Positions 47,137-56,749 of a DNA stretch of 64,000 nt are shown here, in pieces. This DNA comes from M30B19 sp041741535. Lineage in GTDB: Bacteria > Planctomycetota > Planctomycetia > Pirellulales > Pirellulaceae. The position numbers and the translations under genes are program-made. The notes under the pieces were generated by a model, which worked only from the letters and a program-made list of their open reading frames with translations, ran no database searches and had not been told where the DNA came from. The first letter of the stretch is position 1. Each line of letters opens with the position of its first letter. The stretch lies in assembly GCA_041741535.1 (NCBI GenBank), contig JBGSJV010000113.1, positions 1 to 64,000 of the forward strand, written 5' to 3'.

Positions 47137-48762
47137 ATGATGGTTGCGTTTGCGCGTGGATGTTTGGAATTTCTCGTCGTTTGGTTGGTGGCCGGTTGCG
47201 GTTTGTACTACTTGTTTGATGCACGATTTTCGCCGCCGGGCCCGTTGTGGGGAAGTGCGATTGGTGGCTTCTTGGTAACGGCGGGGTGGGGCCTCATTCG
47301 CAATGCCCTGATTTCACGGAGCCAGGCGGTTTTGATTGGCGACTCTATGGCGGGAGCGATTCCGCGGTCCGGTCGCCCTTATGCGGCCATTGGCCGAGCC
47401 ATCGCTACCGGGTTTCCGCTATTCAGCCCATTCCAACATCGCCCCTGTGTCTTGTACTCGTACGAACTGTCGGAACGAAAGACCGTGCGATACCGTTCTT
47501 CAAGTGGCTCCCGGACAGATAGTCACAAAGTCGTTTATTTTAGCGGTTTGGCCATGACGCATTGGGCCGTCCAGACATCCGCTGGTCCGGTGCCCGTTTG
47601 TGGGTTCCCAGTACCCGATCAATTCGAAGAAGAAGTCGTCGACTCGTCGTCGGCCTATTCGCTGATTCCAACCTTCTGTGAAGAGACTCGCTTTGAAAGA
47701 GTGGGCAAATGGGAGGTCGGGAAAATGTTCAACTTTGCCGCCATCGTCATGCGAGAGTCCTCGGGGCCCGTTCGCGAAGATTTGTGGTTTGAGGGGGCTG
47801 ATGAAGTGGTTGCCGATCCGTTGGCCTGGCGACGGTGCCGTCTGATCGAACAATTGATTGGCATTGACCAACCCGTGTGTGTGATTGGTAAGTTCGACCA
47901 GCAACTGGGTGGGTTGGTCAACGATCTTAATCATGGTGGATTGCAAGTCTTAGCGGGTGATGCCAAGCAAGCCGTTCAACATTTGAAGCAAACATCGCTG
48001 GTCCATTTTTTGTTTGCCACCGTTTGCCTTTTGCTAGGATCATTAGGTGCTTACGGATTGTTGACTTTGCGCGAAAAAGATATCGTTGCCAAGCAACCGG
48101 TTGTGGACGCGGCACAGGCCTTGCTGGATGCGTTTGAGGCGGAAGATTGGGCGAAGTTCTCGGAGCAGTTGCAGCAAGGTGTTTCGCCGGATTCTCGCGA
48201 TTCGGTGGGGCGTCCTCTGTTGTTGGCTGCGATTGCTCGGCGACGAACTCCAGCCATTGATTTATTGCTGGCCGCTCGGGCGGACGTGAATGCTCAGGAC
48301 CGTTGGGGGCATCGACCACTCGAAGTGGCGTTCGACCGGAACCAGCAAGAATTGGTTCGCCGACTACAAGAACTAGGAGCCATCGGTGTGTTTGCTGATT
48401 CCCTGACGGGAACGCCACTGGAAGGGGAGTTGCCGGCAATTCGAGAACTGCTGAATCAATATACGCAAGCTCAAGATCAAAGCGACGCGACACGGATGGA
48501 GCAAATTGCCGATCAATGGCCGCCCGACTTTTTCGAAAGCTTGGGACGTGGTTTGTACAAAGATACGAGACCTGTGGAATGGACCAAGGTCACGGGTTAT
48601 CGCAACGCGGACGTCGCCACGGCTGTCGCCGAGGGACGGACGAAGGGTGGCAGCTTCGAACGCTACGTGATCACTCTTCGCAACGTCGACGGCCAATGGA
48701 AACTACGCCGAGATCATTTTGACGATCGGTTTGAATTTCAATTTGCTCCCGTGGTGCCGTGA
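47137..48762 (+). CDS. membrane protein with GIDE-like region and ankyrin repeats
   Basis: The 541-residue product has two N-terminal membrane helices, then a region of about 200 residues with the patterns GRPYAAIGRA, RPCVLYSYEL and EDLWFEGADEVVADP, reminiscent of the E3-ligase-like GIDE domain seen in bacterial membrane proteins (tentative). A further helix lies near residue 295 (LVHFLFATVCLLLGSLGAYG). Two or three ankyrin units follow (RPLLLAAIARRRTPAIDLLL, RADVNAQDRWGHRPL), then a C-terminal domain of about 110 residues that may be of SnoaL type. Two ATGs lie side by side at 47137 and 47140. Probably a membrane scaffold. Confidence 0.78.
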   Translation: MMVAFARGCLEFLVVWLVAGCGLYYLFDARFSPPGPLWGSAIGGFLVTAGWGLIRNALISRSQAVLIGDSMAGAIPRSGRPYAAIGRAIATGFPLFSPFQHRPCVLYSYELSERKTVRYRSSSGSRTDSHKVVYFSGLAMTHWAVQTSAGPVPVCGFPVPDQFEEEVVDSSSAYSLIPTFCEETRFERVGKWEVGKMFNFAAIVMRESSGPVREDLWFEGADEVVADPLAWRRCRLIEQLIGIDQPVCVIGKFDQQLGGLVNDLNHGGLQVLAGDAKQAVQHLKQTSLVHFLFATVCLLLGSLGAYGLLTLREKDIVAKQPVVDAAQALLDAFEAEDWAKFSEQLQQGVSPDSRDSVGRPLLLAAIARRRTPAIDLLLAARADVNAQDRWGHRPLEVAFDRNQQELVRRLQELGAIGVFADSLTGTPLEGELPAIRELLNQYTQAQDQSDATRMEQIADQWPPDFFESLGRGLYKDTRPVEWTKVTGYRNADVATAVAEGRTKGGSFERYVITLRNVDGQWKLRRDHFDDRFEFQFAPVVP

Positions 48763-48797
48763 GAATTTTCGAGCCCATTCTGAGAATTGGTTCGGCA

Positions 48798-49838
48798 CTA
48801 GCGAACGTGAAGCCGTCCCGTTCCAGGAACAACTCGGCCGACGACAACGCCGGCAGGGCAGAGCGATTGAAATTTTTCGACCTGGTCTCCTGGCATGGCG
48901 ATCAACAATCCACCGGATGTTTCGGGCGTCATCATCAGATCACGCAGCAACGGAGGAACGCCATTGTCAAACGTAACGAGGGAAGCAAAGTGAGTTGTAT
49001 TACGCTTTGTGCCTCCGGGAAAACATCCCGCTTCCGCATAACCGAGTGCTCCCGGAAGCCACGGTAGTGACGCCGATTCGAATTGGAAGTCAACCCGACC
49101 CTGTTGAGCCATTTCACTGGCGTGGCCTAATAAGCCAAATCCGGTAATGTCCGTCATGCTGTGCGCATCACATTGCTGGGCCGCACGAGCGGCGTCTCGA
49201 TTCAGTGTTTTCATATTGGCCACGGCCGCAGCAACATCGGACTCTGAAGTTTGCTCGCGTTTTAACGCCGTGGTGACCACGCCGACTCCCAACGGTTTGG
49301 TCAGGACCAGGACATCGCCGGGGCGTGCACCACCTTTGGCTTTGATCTTGTCAGGGTGGATGATGCCAGTGACCGCCAGTCCGTACTTTGGTTCTTTGTC
49401 GTTGACGCTGTGGCCACCGGCAATGACTCCGCCGGCTTCAGCAACTTTCTCTGCCCCGCCTCGTAGGATCTCGCTCAACAGTTCCATGCCTAGGGACTCG
49501 GGGAATGCGACCAAGTTGATGGCAAACAAAACCTCGCCGCCCATTGCATAAATATCGGAGAGGGCGTTTGCGGCCGCGATGGCGCCAAAATCGTAAGGAT
49601 CATCAACTACCGGTGGAAAAAAATCCGTCGTCGTGATAATCGCTTGTGATTCGTTTAATTGATAGACTGCGGCATCGTCTGGTTGAGCCAAACCGACGAG
49701 CAGATTCGGGTAGTCCTCCGGTTTGAACAATTGGCGAAGGGGTGCGATTGCTTGGGCCAGAGACCCTGGCCCGAGTTTCGAGGCTCACCCCGCACAACTG
49801 GCGTACGATGTCAAGCGAATTTCTTGGCCAGTGTTCAT
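48798..49838 (-). CDS. selD: selenide, water dikinase, selenocysteine-containing
   Basis: SelD makes selenophosphate from selenide and ATP for selenocysteine or selenouridine synthesis. The usual open frame begins at a TTG at 49730, but the protein would then lack its active-site loop. Reading upstream in frame gives MNTGQEIRLTSYASCAG-U-ASKLGPG, with TGA as codon 18 exactly where SelD has its catalytic Cys or Sec. ATG 49838 has GGAGAAG upstream at good spacing. The full product is 346 residues including Sec18. Family motifs follow: LLVGLAQPDDAAVY, TTDFFPPVVDDPY, GGHSVND, TDITGFGLLGHA and TPETSGGLL. A SECIS-like hairpin lies just after the TGA. The gene stands alone; selA, selB and selC are not in the window. 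Confidence 0.95.
49754..49772 (-). promoter_or_regulatory. bacterial SECIS-like hairpin in selD
   Basis: On the minus strand, 12 nt after the TGA codon (49787-49785), GGGCCAG pairs perfectly with CTGGCCC around the 5-nt loop GGTCT. Stem length, distance from the UGA and loop sequence fit bacterial SECIS elements that bind SelB; the GGUCU loop matches the one I recall from the E. coli fdhF element. Confidence 0.82.
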
Positions 49839-49990
49839 GAGTTATACTTCTCCGCGAGAACGTTGGGAGCCTCGTAGTGCCCCGCTTCGTCGAAAGCGTC
49901 GCAGGCGTCACGAACCGTGAATCGTAACACGTTTGCAGTGGATGATCTATATCCGGGCAAACATCCTGAGGCATTGCAATCGAGCAAGAT

Positions 49991-50055
49991 GTAGCTACGC
50001 TGGCCAACGCGTGACGGGCGTTAGGGATTGACTGCGTTCTGTTGAACGTCGCGAC
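49991..50055. repeat. dispersed CCACGTTCTG-type repeat, degenerate copy
   Basis: GTAGCTACGCTGGCCAACGCG (from 49991) and, after a short gap, CTGCGTTCTGTTGAACGTCG (50032-50051) match the two halves of the unit seen at 47036-47079, in swapped order. It lies between selD and the next membrane protein gene. Confidence 0.5.
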
Positions 50056-50078
50056 ATCCTGCCACCAGGGTTATTGTC

Positions 50079-50765
50079 ATGGGATTTTTATTGCCGCTTG
50101 TTTTTGTTTCTTGTTACGCAGGAATGTTACTGCTTTTGACTCGGAGTCTTGGTGTTGGCTATGGGCTGGTCACATACGTGTTGTTGGTTGGCCTGCTTAC
50201 ATGTTTCGGTGGGTGGCTCTTGAAGGGATCGGATGTCGGGCGAGTCTCGTGGCGAAACCGAGTGGCAGGCTTTTGTTTGCCGTGGACGGGATGGGTCGGC
50301 GGCGGGACCTTGTCGCAATTGTTGATCAAGAACGGGATGGCGGGCTTTCTCTTTGGCGTAGCCGTCCTGGGGATCGAGCGAACGAATTGGTTTCCGGCGA
50401 CCGTGTCGGCTTCTGCCGAAGGCACTCCTGCCGACCCACCAAGTATCTACGATTGGGGGCTTTTGAGCGCAACGTGGATTTGTTGGCTCAGCTTGTTGGG
50501 GGCTTGGTTGTGGATGTTGAGGACATTTTTGACCCGACACTCGGATGTACTCTCGGTGTTGACCCGCCAGCGAAGCGTGTGGTTGCCGATCTTGATTCCT
50601 CCGGTCGCGATCGCGGCCAGCATCACGCTTCGAACATGGGGTTTCGCGTGGTGGGGGCTTGGGGTCGTAGCGGCACCGTTGCTCTATGTCCTGGTACCGA
50701 TATTGTTGATCATCGCCGTCATGCTCTGGCACGTTCTTAGCGGCAAACCGATGCGGTGGAATTGA
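50079..50765 (+). CDS. multispan membrane protein of unknown function
   Basis: The 228-residue product is hydrophobic, with about six membrane helices (first MGFLLPLVFVSCYAGMLLLL, last PLLYVLVPILLIIAVMLW). Loops are short; one outer loop of about 25 residues (ERTNWFPATVSASAEGTPAD) is the largest. No transporter signature or catalytic motif was recognised. ATG 50079 is used; no good ribosome site is seen. It is flanked by intergenic repeats on the left and a promoter for the DUF4058 gene on the right, so it is probably monocistronic. Confidence 0.68.
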   Translation: MGFLLPLVFVSCYAGMLLLLTRSLGVGYGLVTYVLLVGLLTCFGGWLLKGSDVGRVSWRNRVAGFCLPWTGWVGGGTLSQLLIKNGMAGFLFGVAVLGIERTNWFPATVSASAEGTPADPPSIYDWGLLSATWICWLSLLGAWLWMLRTFLTRHSDVLSVLTRQRSVWLPILIPPVAIAASITLRTWGFAWWGLGVVAAPLLYVLVPILLIIAVMLWHVLSGKPMRWN

Positions 50766-50890
50766 TAATTGGCACGCATTAGCCAAATTGTTTTAGAACT
50801 TTGCTGGTAGCCAAGAGCGGAACGGTCCACTGGCCGAGCGTGCGCGAGCTACCGCTATATCGTGGCATAGGGTCGAAAGCGTCGTAACTT

Positions 50891-50918
50891 TGGATTTACG
50901 ACAATACTTGCTATACTG
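50891..50918 (+). promoter_or_regulatory. sigma70-type promoter for first DUF4058 gene
   Basis: TTGGAT (50891-50896) and TATACT (50913-50918) are separated by 16 bp, about 70 bp upstream of ATG 50988. The second DUF4058 copy does not keep this promoter sequence, although its coding part is nearly identical. Confidence 0.5.
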
Positions 50919-50987
50919 AAGCAATACGGCCGGCGGTCGCCCCGTTGGTTGCCGAGTTCTACTGCGCGAATCGAGGATATCACAGAC

Positions 50988-51776
50988 ATGCCTTCGCCAT
51001 TTCCGGGGATGGATCCGTTTTTGGCACGTTCAGAAATCTGGCCGGATTTCCACGATAGCATGATTGCCTATATCCGCGAGGCACTACAGCCTTTGTTGCG
51101 GCCGCAGTATGTGGCGTTGACCCAGGACCGACTGTTTGTCGTTGAGAACCATCGGCCCATTCGTCCCGATATCTCCGGTTTCGAGACGCAGCCTTACTTT
51201 GCCACGGCAAACGCGGGCGACACCAAAGCGATCGAACCGATGGAAGCCGATTCGGCAACCTCGATTCTGGAGTTCCAACATGACGAGATCCGTCAACCTT
51301 ACATCCAGATCATTGAACCGGCCTCGGGCAATCGAGTGATCACTGCTATCGAGGTCCTAAGTCCCGACAACAAGACACCGGGAGCGGGACAAAAATCTTA
51401 TCGTCAAAAACAAGAAGAGTTGCGGGCTTCTGGGGCCAACTTGGTCGAGATCGATCTCTGGAATGCGGGGGTTCGCACGGTGCTCGGGAATCTGGACGTG
51501 GCGGTTGATGATCTCCAACGCAGGTATTTAGTAACGGTCAGTCGCGCGGAGCCAACTCGGTGCGAATTCTTTGGCATCAACTTGCCCCAACGCTTGCCAC
51601 GTGTGGCCGTCCCGCTGAAACCCGGTGACAAAGACATCACCTTGGACCTACCAGCGGTATTCCAACGCTGCTACGACAGCGGCCCCTATCCCCAGCTTCT
51701 TTACTACGACAAACCTGCCCCAGTCGGCTTGAACGAGGAAGAGACGAAGTTTGTGGCTCAGGCGTTGGTGCGATGA
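50988..51776 (+). CDS. DUF4058 family protein, copy 1
   Basis: From ATG 50988 the product has 262 residues and begins MPSPFPGMDPFLARSEIWPD, the hallmark start of DUF4058 proteins common in planctomycetes and cyanobacteria. Other family words are RPDISGFETQPYF, AIEVLSPDNKTPGAGQKSY and VEIDLWNAGVR; the last two resemble the E...ExK-like core of PD-(D/E)XK nucleases, but I cannot confirm a nuclease fold. Soluble, no signal peptide. The next gene is an almost identical copy. The open frame runs 13 codons further upstream without a good ribosome site, so the internal ATG is preferred. Confidence 0.88.
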   Translation: MPSPFPGMDPFLARSEIWPDFHDSMIAYIREALQPLLRPQYVALTQDRLFVVENHRPIRPDISGFETQPYFATANAGDTKAIEPMEADSATSILEFQHDEIRQPYIQIIEPASGNRVITAIEVLSPDNKTPGAGQKSYRQKQEELRASGANLVEIDLWNAGVRTVLGNLDVAVDDLQRRYLVTVSRAEPTRCEFFGINLPQRLPRVAVPLKPGDKDITLDLPAVFQRCYDSGPYPQLLYYDKPAPVGLNEEETKFVAQALVR

Positions 51777-51983
51777 GTTATTTTAGGATTCATGTTGGGG
51801 GCGTCACGAATCAACGGCTTGATTGGTTCCGATACAAATAGCTTCCGTTGACTATAATGAGCTTAGTCCGGGATCGACTGCAACGACAAATTGTTTGACG
51901 GTACGCGGTATGACAATAGACACGGGCCGAACCTTGTCTGTTGGCCGATACGCGTTGCTTCATGAATGGAGGAAACAAAATTT

Positions 51984-52772
51984 ATGCCTTCGCCATTCCC
52001 GGGGATGGACCCGTTTTTGGAACGTTCCGAAATCTGGCCAGATTTCCATGATCGAATGATTACCTACATTTGCGAGGCACTACAGCCTTTACTGCGGCCG
52101 CAGTATGTGGCGCTGACCCAGGACCGACTGTTTGTCGTTGAGAACCATCGGCCCATTCGTCCCGATATCTCCGTTTTCGAGACGCAGCCTTACTTTGCCA
52201 CGGCAAGCGCGGGCGACACCAAAGCGATCGAACCAATGGAAGCCGATACGGCAACCTCGATTCTGGAGTTTCAACATGACGAGATTCGTCAACCTTACAT
52301 CCAGATTATTGAACCGGCGTCGGGCAATCGAGTGATCACGGCCATCGAGGTCCTAAGTCCCGACAACAAAACACCCGGAGCAGGACAAAAGGCTTATCGT
52401 CAAAAACAAGAAGAGTTGTGGGCTTCTGGGGCCAACTTGGTCGAGATCGATCTCTGGAGTGCGGGGGTTCGCACGGTGCTCGGGAATCCGGACTTGGCGG
52501 TTGATGATCTCCAACGCAGGTATTTAGTAACGGTCAGTCGCGCGGAGCCAACTCGGTGCGAATTCTATGGCATCAACTTGCCCCAACGCTTGCCACGTGT
52601 GGCCGTCCCGCTGAAACCCGGTGACAAAGACATCACCTTAGACCTACCAGCCGTATTCCAACGCTGCTACGACAGCGGCCCCTATCCCCAGCTCTTATAT
52701 TACGACAAACCTGCCCCTGCCGCGTTGAACGAGGACGAAGCGAAGTTGGTGGCTCAAGTACTCGCGCGATAA
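51984..52772 (+). CDS. DUF4058 family protein, copy 2
   Basis: The 262-residue product from ATG 51984 (GGAGG upstream) is the same length as copy 1 and differs at only a small number of residues by eye, for example ERSEIWPDFHDRMITYICEA against ARSEIWPDFHDSMIAYIREA. Long stretches of the two genes are identical at DNA level, especially in the second half, while the upstream regions differ. That points to a recent tandem duplication or ongoing gene conversion. Function is unknown, as for copy 1. Keeping both may be a dosage effect. Confidence 0.88.
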   Translation: MPSPFPGMDPFLERSEIWPDFHDRMITYICEALQPLLRPQYVALTQDRLFVVENHRPIRPDISVFETQPYFATASAGDTKAIEPMEADTATSILEFQHDEIRQPYIQIIEPASGNRVITAIEVLSPDNKTPGAGQKAYRQKQEELWASGANLVEIDLWSAGVRTVLGNPDLAVDDLQRRYLVTVSRAEPTRCEFYGINLPQRLPRVAVPLKPGDKDITLDLPAVFQRCYDSGPYPQLLYYDKPAPAALNEDEAKLVAQVLAR

Positions 52773-52795
52773 CTTGAGCAATCGCAGTTATGAGC

Positions 52796-55700
52796 CTACT
52801 CGTCTGATTTGTTCAAATTGTGAATCGTATTGTGTAACTTGCCACGGATTTCACGACCGCTTGCGGATTTGATCTTGTACAAAATCTCCATCCCCCAAGT
52901 GGGCCCGATGTCGGGGATCTCCAAACGCAAAGTCTTCTTGTCGGGCGACAACTTGGCCATCGACACTGACCACGAACGTTGATTGTAATGGTCCGAGCCA
53001 TACCGAGCAGTTCGCTTCAAGTCCCACGCTTGAATAGCGTAGTTTTGCAAGTCGCCGACGGAGTCTGGGTCTAGTTCTTCGGCAAACTTGAGTTCAACGC
53101 CCCAGGTGTAAGCGTGAAGCTCCAACGGCAATCCAGTTGGTTGGTCGTTGTAGCGGATCCGGTACAAGCCCCCAGGATGCGTGGCACTGCCGGCCCAGGC
53201 GAACATCCCGCATAAATACAATTGTCCATCGGAGGGTTGGAACCGTCCTCGCATGACGCCCGTTGGAAATGACGGCAACGGCAGTTCGATCATTCCGCCT
53301 TGCATTTGTCCGTTTACCTTCTCGTGCGGAACCAAATAGACTTTGCCGTAGCCGTAAGAAAGGTTCAGCAACGATCCATGAAACGCACCCCAACGCGGAC
53401 TATCGACCCACAACAATTCAGCCGGAGAACGATCAAAATCGTTGGTGATCCAACACAACGGGGGCACCATCGCCGAGTCCGATTCGTCCGTGACGTCTTG
53501 ATATCCCAGCATATTGCCGTAGAAGTTGGGACGACCGGAGTCCGACAATGTGACCCAGTTGATCCGATTCTTGGGGTTCCAAAAGCCTTCTTGATCGGTG
53601 ACCACAAACGAGCCATCGGGATTCAAGCACACGCCGTTAGCGGCTCGAAAGCCGTTGGCCAAAATTTCCGTTCGCGAACCATCCGCTGTAATCTTTAACA
53701 ATGTCCCATGATGCGGCACCACAGCGGCTTTGCCGTGACAGCCCGACTTGGCATAGTAAAAATTTCCCTCGGCATCGGTTTGCAATCCCATCGCGAATTC
53801 ATGAAAATGTTCCGTGACTTGATGGTCGTTGTTCAAACACTCGTAAAAATCAATCTCTCCATCGGCATTCCAATCGTGCAAGACAGTTAGTTGATCGCGA
53901 CAGGTCAAATGAATCTTGTTGTTGACAATTTTCAGTCCCAGTGGTTGAAACAATCCCGAAGCAATTCTTCGCCAATCGAGCAAATTTTGTTCGCCTTCGG
54001 AACGTGGTGTCACGATCCAAACGTCGCCGTCCCAAGTACATACGGCGATGCGACCATCCGGGTAAAAGTCCAAGCCCGTGAACCGGGTTAAAGCGAGCCA
54101 AGGGTTGGATTCCGGAGCCTGCAAAATGTCAACTCCGAAAGGCTCCGTGTTCGAACCTTGTTCAACTTTTGTGGTGATGGTTTGCGACCATCGACTCGGT
54201 CCACCAAGTGTCAGCGGTTCCAGGTCGATTGCCGCATCCAAAATCGTTGGTACCGTAGCAGCGTTCGTTGGATGGGTGCCGTCGACTTTGGTGTCGCCGA
54301 GTGAAGATGGCAGCCAGACGCTGAACTGGAGCGGTTCCTCGCCCGCGGGTATCCTCAAACGCAGATTGCCATCTTCGACGAACCACTCGGCGCGAAGGTC
54401 CCGTGGCGCGAACCCCGCGAGGACTGGGCCCACCGATGGAAGAACTGCCGCCTGGCCGCGACGAACGATGGCCTCGAATCCTTGATTGGTATCGTCCGAC
54501 AGTCGAGAACCCATAAGATTGCTCAAGCCCCAAGAGACCAACGGATCGGACGGTAGTGCGTCCGAGTCGGCCAATTTTGCTAGTCCCGCTTTGACCGATC
54601 TTTGGTAAAACCTGACAGTTTCGATTTCGCCTTGAAAGAAAGATTCGGGCTCCGGAAAATTCGGCGAGGTAAACCCGATCCGAGCGACTGCACTTGGCAC
54701 GGGTGCGGCGGCTGCTAACTTGCCTTCGCCATCCAAACGGCCATCGACGTAGAGCCGAACGTGTTTGGTGGCGTGCTCCCAGGTCACAGCCACATTGTGC
54801 CATCGATTGTCACTTACCTTGGTTTTGCCACTCACGGTTCCGACCCAACCGATATCAAAAACCAAATGCCCGTCACGGAGAAACAGGGTCTGGCCGTTGG
54901 GAATCCAGAGATCACCGCCGTCGCTTACTGAAAAGACCGTGCCATCGGTCGAGGTCTTGATCCGAGCGACGACCGAAAAGTCTTCGCTGTTTACATTCAT
55001 TCGATCGGCGTTGGGGACTTCTAGAAAAGTCTCACCGTCAAACTGCACGGGTTCTTCGTCCGCGGGAGCGGGTGCCTGCGGGGTGTCGAAAACGACTGCC
55101 GATGGATCGTCCGCCGTTAGCATGTTCAACTGTGCGTGATGGTCGGAATGCTGAGCAACTTGCAGGACGATGTCTTGCTGACGAGGGCCGATGTTGAAGG
55201 TTCGCAGCAGGATCGGGGCGGCGTCTTCGCGGGACTGCATACGCGGCATCTCCAAGATCGGAGTATCACCAATTGTGTACGACAAAATCACTTGTTGATC
55301 ATGATGATAGAGGCCGTGAAATTGGCCCCAGGACTTCGGGAGCGGACCATACGGTCGTCCGTCGCGGCCAATGACGCGTTGCTCGTCCACAAAACTGCCA
55401 TCGGTCGGATGTCCCCAGCCAGGACCGGTCCCATTGGCGAAGGCCACTTGGCCCACGATGCGTGGGTGCACGCCGTGTTCCCCATTGAATTGAATCGCTC
55501 GCCAATCAATGAAGTTGTTTTTCGTGTTGGTGCTACCCCCCGAGTTCCAACCGGCCGCGACTCGCAACGTGTCGGTATCAAATACCATCCAATGCCCGCC
55601 GCGCGCGACACCGCCCGCACCGGGATCAAGGCGAATTGCGATGCCTTTGTAGGCAAAGTTGTGTTGCGACCCCGGAATCTCGTAGGTGTGAATCAGACTG

Positions 55701-56749
55701 GGGCCGTAATCCATGGCCGACCAAGCTTCGATGTTACTGGGCTCCGGACCCGTGGTATCGCCAGTGGGTAGAGTGGCCAAATAGGCGGCGTCCACGGTCG
55801 TTAGCTGCGTTGGATTGTGGGTCTTGAGATAGGACTCGCGAATGTAGTGAATCACGTCGTACTTTTGGGACGGGACCATCCACGCTTGAGCCGCCATTTG
55901 GCCGAAGCCGTGCGTTAACGTGCGGTACATCGACAGAGGATCGCTGCCGTTCTTGAATTTGCCGTCCGCAAATCGCAAAGATGTTGGAAGTGAACCGGGT
56001 TGATCGTGGGTCCCGTGACAATTGGCACAAACACGTTGATAGATGGCTTCGCCGCGTGCGAACGATTCGTCGTTCCAGCCATTGATCAGCCGGGCGTGGT
56101 CCAAGTGATCTTCGTATTCAGGAATCTGGAACACCAACAGCGACGGGGACGGTTGCAATTGCATCGCTCGTTGGGGTCCACCGTCGCGGATTTCAATCAA
56201 ATAGCGTATCAAATCATAGAACTGTTGGCGGCTGGTCAATTGATTCATCTGCCCAGCCGGCATGATCGAGAGTTCGTTCGGTTTGATTTCTTCGACATCG
56301 GCAACGGCAATCGAGACCGTTTCACCGATCCGAGCGGCATCGCGAATGACGACTTTCTCTGAAGTTTGTTCCGTCGGAATACCTGCAATCAACCGCCCGT
56401 CAGTGGTCAATACCGTTATCGATTCATAACCTTGCCGAATGGTCTTGGACGGTTGCAGGACGGATTCAACCAGTGCTTCGTCACTGACCGCTTGACCTAA
56501 TGACGAAAGATCGGGGCCGAGCGTGGATTTCGGATCGCCGCCCACAATATGACATTTCGCGCAGGCCATGCTTGGTTGGTGAAAAACGATCGCGCCGCGA
56601 GTCGCGTCGCCCATTTCCCGTGCCGCCATTGCTAATTCTCGAATGGACGACCGTTGAAGGTCCGCATCCAATGTTTGGGCGTGGGCGGTATTCGTGATCC
56701 AAGTTGTGGCCATGGCCAACAACACAATGATGCAAAGGCGATGGTTCAC
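52796..56749 (-). CDS. secreted cytochrome c - LamG - beta-propeller protein
   Basis: The 1317-residue product has a signal peptide (cleavage near AHAQ). Two c-type haem sites are visible: CAKCH (63-67), in the planctomycete haem-binding context that precedes TTDGRLIAG, and CANCH (241-245). Residues of about 560-740 form a LamG/concanavalin-like domain (FDGETFLEVPNADRM, VAVTWEHATKHVRLYVDGRL). Residues of about 890-1230 form a sugar-dehydrogenase-like propeller (FTGLDFYPDGRIAV, ANGVCLNPDGSFVVTDQEG). GTG 56749 overlaps the sulfatase stop (GTGA). It is the last gene of a four-gene operon and probably oxidises a polysaccharide-derived substrate in the periplasm (inference). Confidence 0.9.
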   Translation of the reverse strand: MNHRLCIIVLLAMATTWITNTAHAQTLDADLQRSSIRELAMAAREMGDATRGAIVFHQPSMACAKCHIVGGDPKSTLGPDLSSLGQAVSDEALVESVLQPSKTIRQGYESITVLTTDGRLIAGIPTEQTSEKVVIRDAARIGETVSIAVADVEEIKPNELSIMPAGQMNQLTSRQQFYDLIRYLIEIRDGGPQRAMQLQPSPSLLVFQIPEYEDHLDHARLINGWNDESFARGEAIYQRVCANCHGTHDQPGSLPTSLRFADGKFKNGSDPLSMYRTLTHGFGQMAAQAWMVPSQKYDVIHYIRESYLKTHNPTQLTTVDAAYLATLPTGDTTGPEPSNIEAWSAMDYGPSLIHTYEIPGSQHNFAYKGIAIRLDPGAGGVARGGHWMVFDTDTLRVAAGWNSGGSTNTKNNFIDWRAIQFNGEHGVHPRIVGQVAFANGTGPGWGHPTDGSFVDEQRVIGRDGRPYGPLPKSWGQFHGLYHHDQQVILSYTIGDTPILEMPRMQSREDAAPILLRTFNIGPRQQDIVLQVAQHSDHHAQLNMLTADDPSAVVFDTPQAPAPADEEPVQFDGETFLEVPNADRMNVNSEDFSVVARIKTSTDGTVFSVSDGGDLWIPNGQTLFLRDGHLVFDIGWVGTVSGKTKVSDNRWHNVAVTWEHATKHVRLYVDGRLDGEGKLAAAAPVPSAVARIGFTSPNFPEPESFFQGEIETVRFYQRSVKAGLAKLADSDALPSDPLVSWGLSNLMGSRLSDDTNQGFEAIVRRGQAAVLPSVGPVLAGFAPRDLRAEWFVEDGNLRLRIPAGEEPLQFSVWLPSSLGDTKVDGTHPTNAATVPTILDAAIDLEPLTLGGPSRWSQTITTKVEQGSNTEPFGVDILQAPESNPWLALTRFTGLDFYPDGRIAVCTWDGDVWIVTPRSEGEQNLLDWRRIASGLFQPLGLKIVNNKIHLTCRDQLTVLHDWNADGEIDFYECLNNDHQVTEHFHEFAMGLQTDAEGNFYYAKSGCHGKAAVVPHHGTLLKITADGSRTEILANGFRAANGVCLNPDGSFVVTDQEGFWNPKNRINWVTLSDSGRPNFYGNMLGYQDVTDESDSAMVPPLCWITNDFDRSPAELLWVDSPRWGAFHGSLLNLSYGYGKVYLVPHEKVNGQMQGGMIELPLPSFPTGVMRGRFQPSDGQLYLCGMFAWAGSATHPGGLYRIRYNDQPTGLPLELHAYTWGVELKFAEELDPDSVGDLQNYAIQAWDLKRTARYGSDHYNQRSWSVSMAKLSPDKKTLRLEIPDIGPTWGMEILYKIKSASGREIRGKLHNTIHNLNKSDE

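Noticed and set aside
49730..49730. TTG start for selD
   Set aside because: It would remove the nucleotide-binding and catalytic N-terminal loop; extension through TGA restores the full family sequence.
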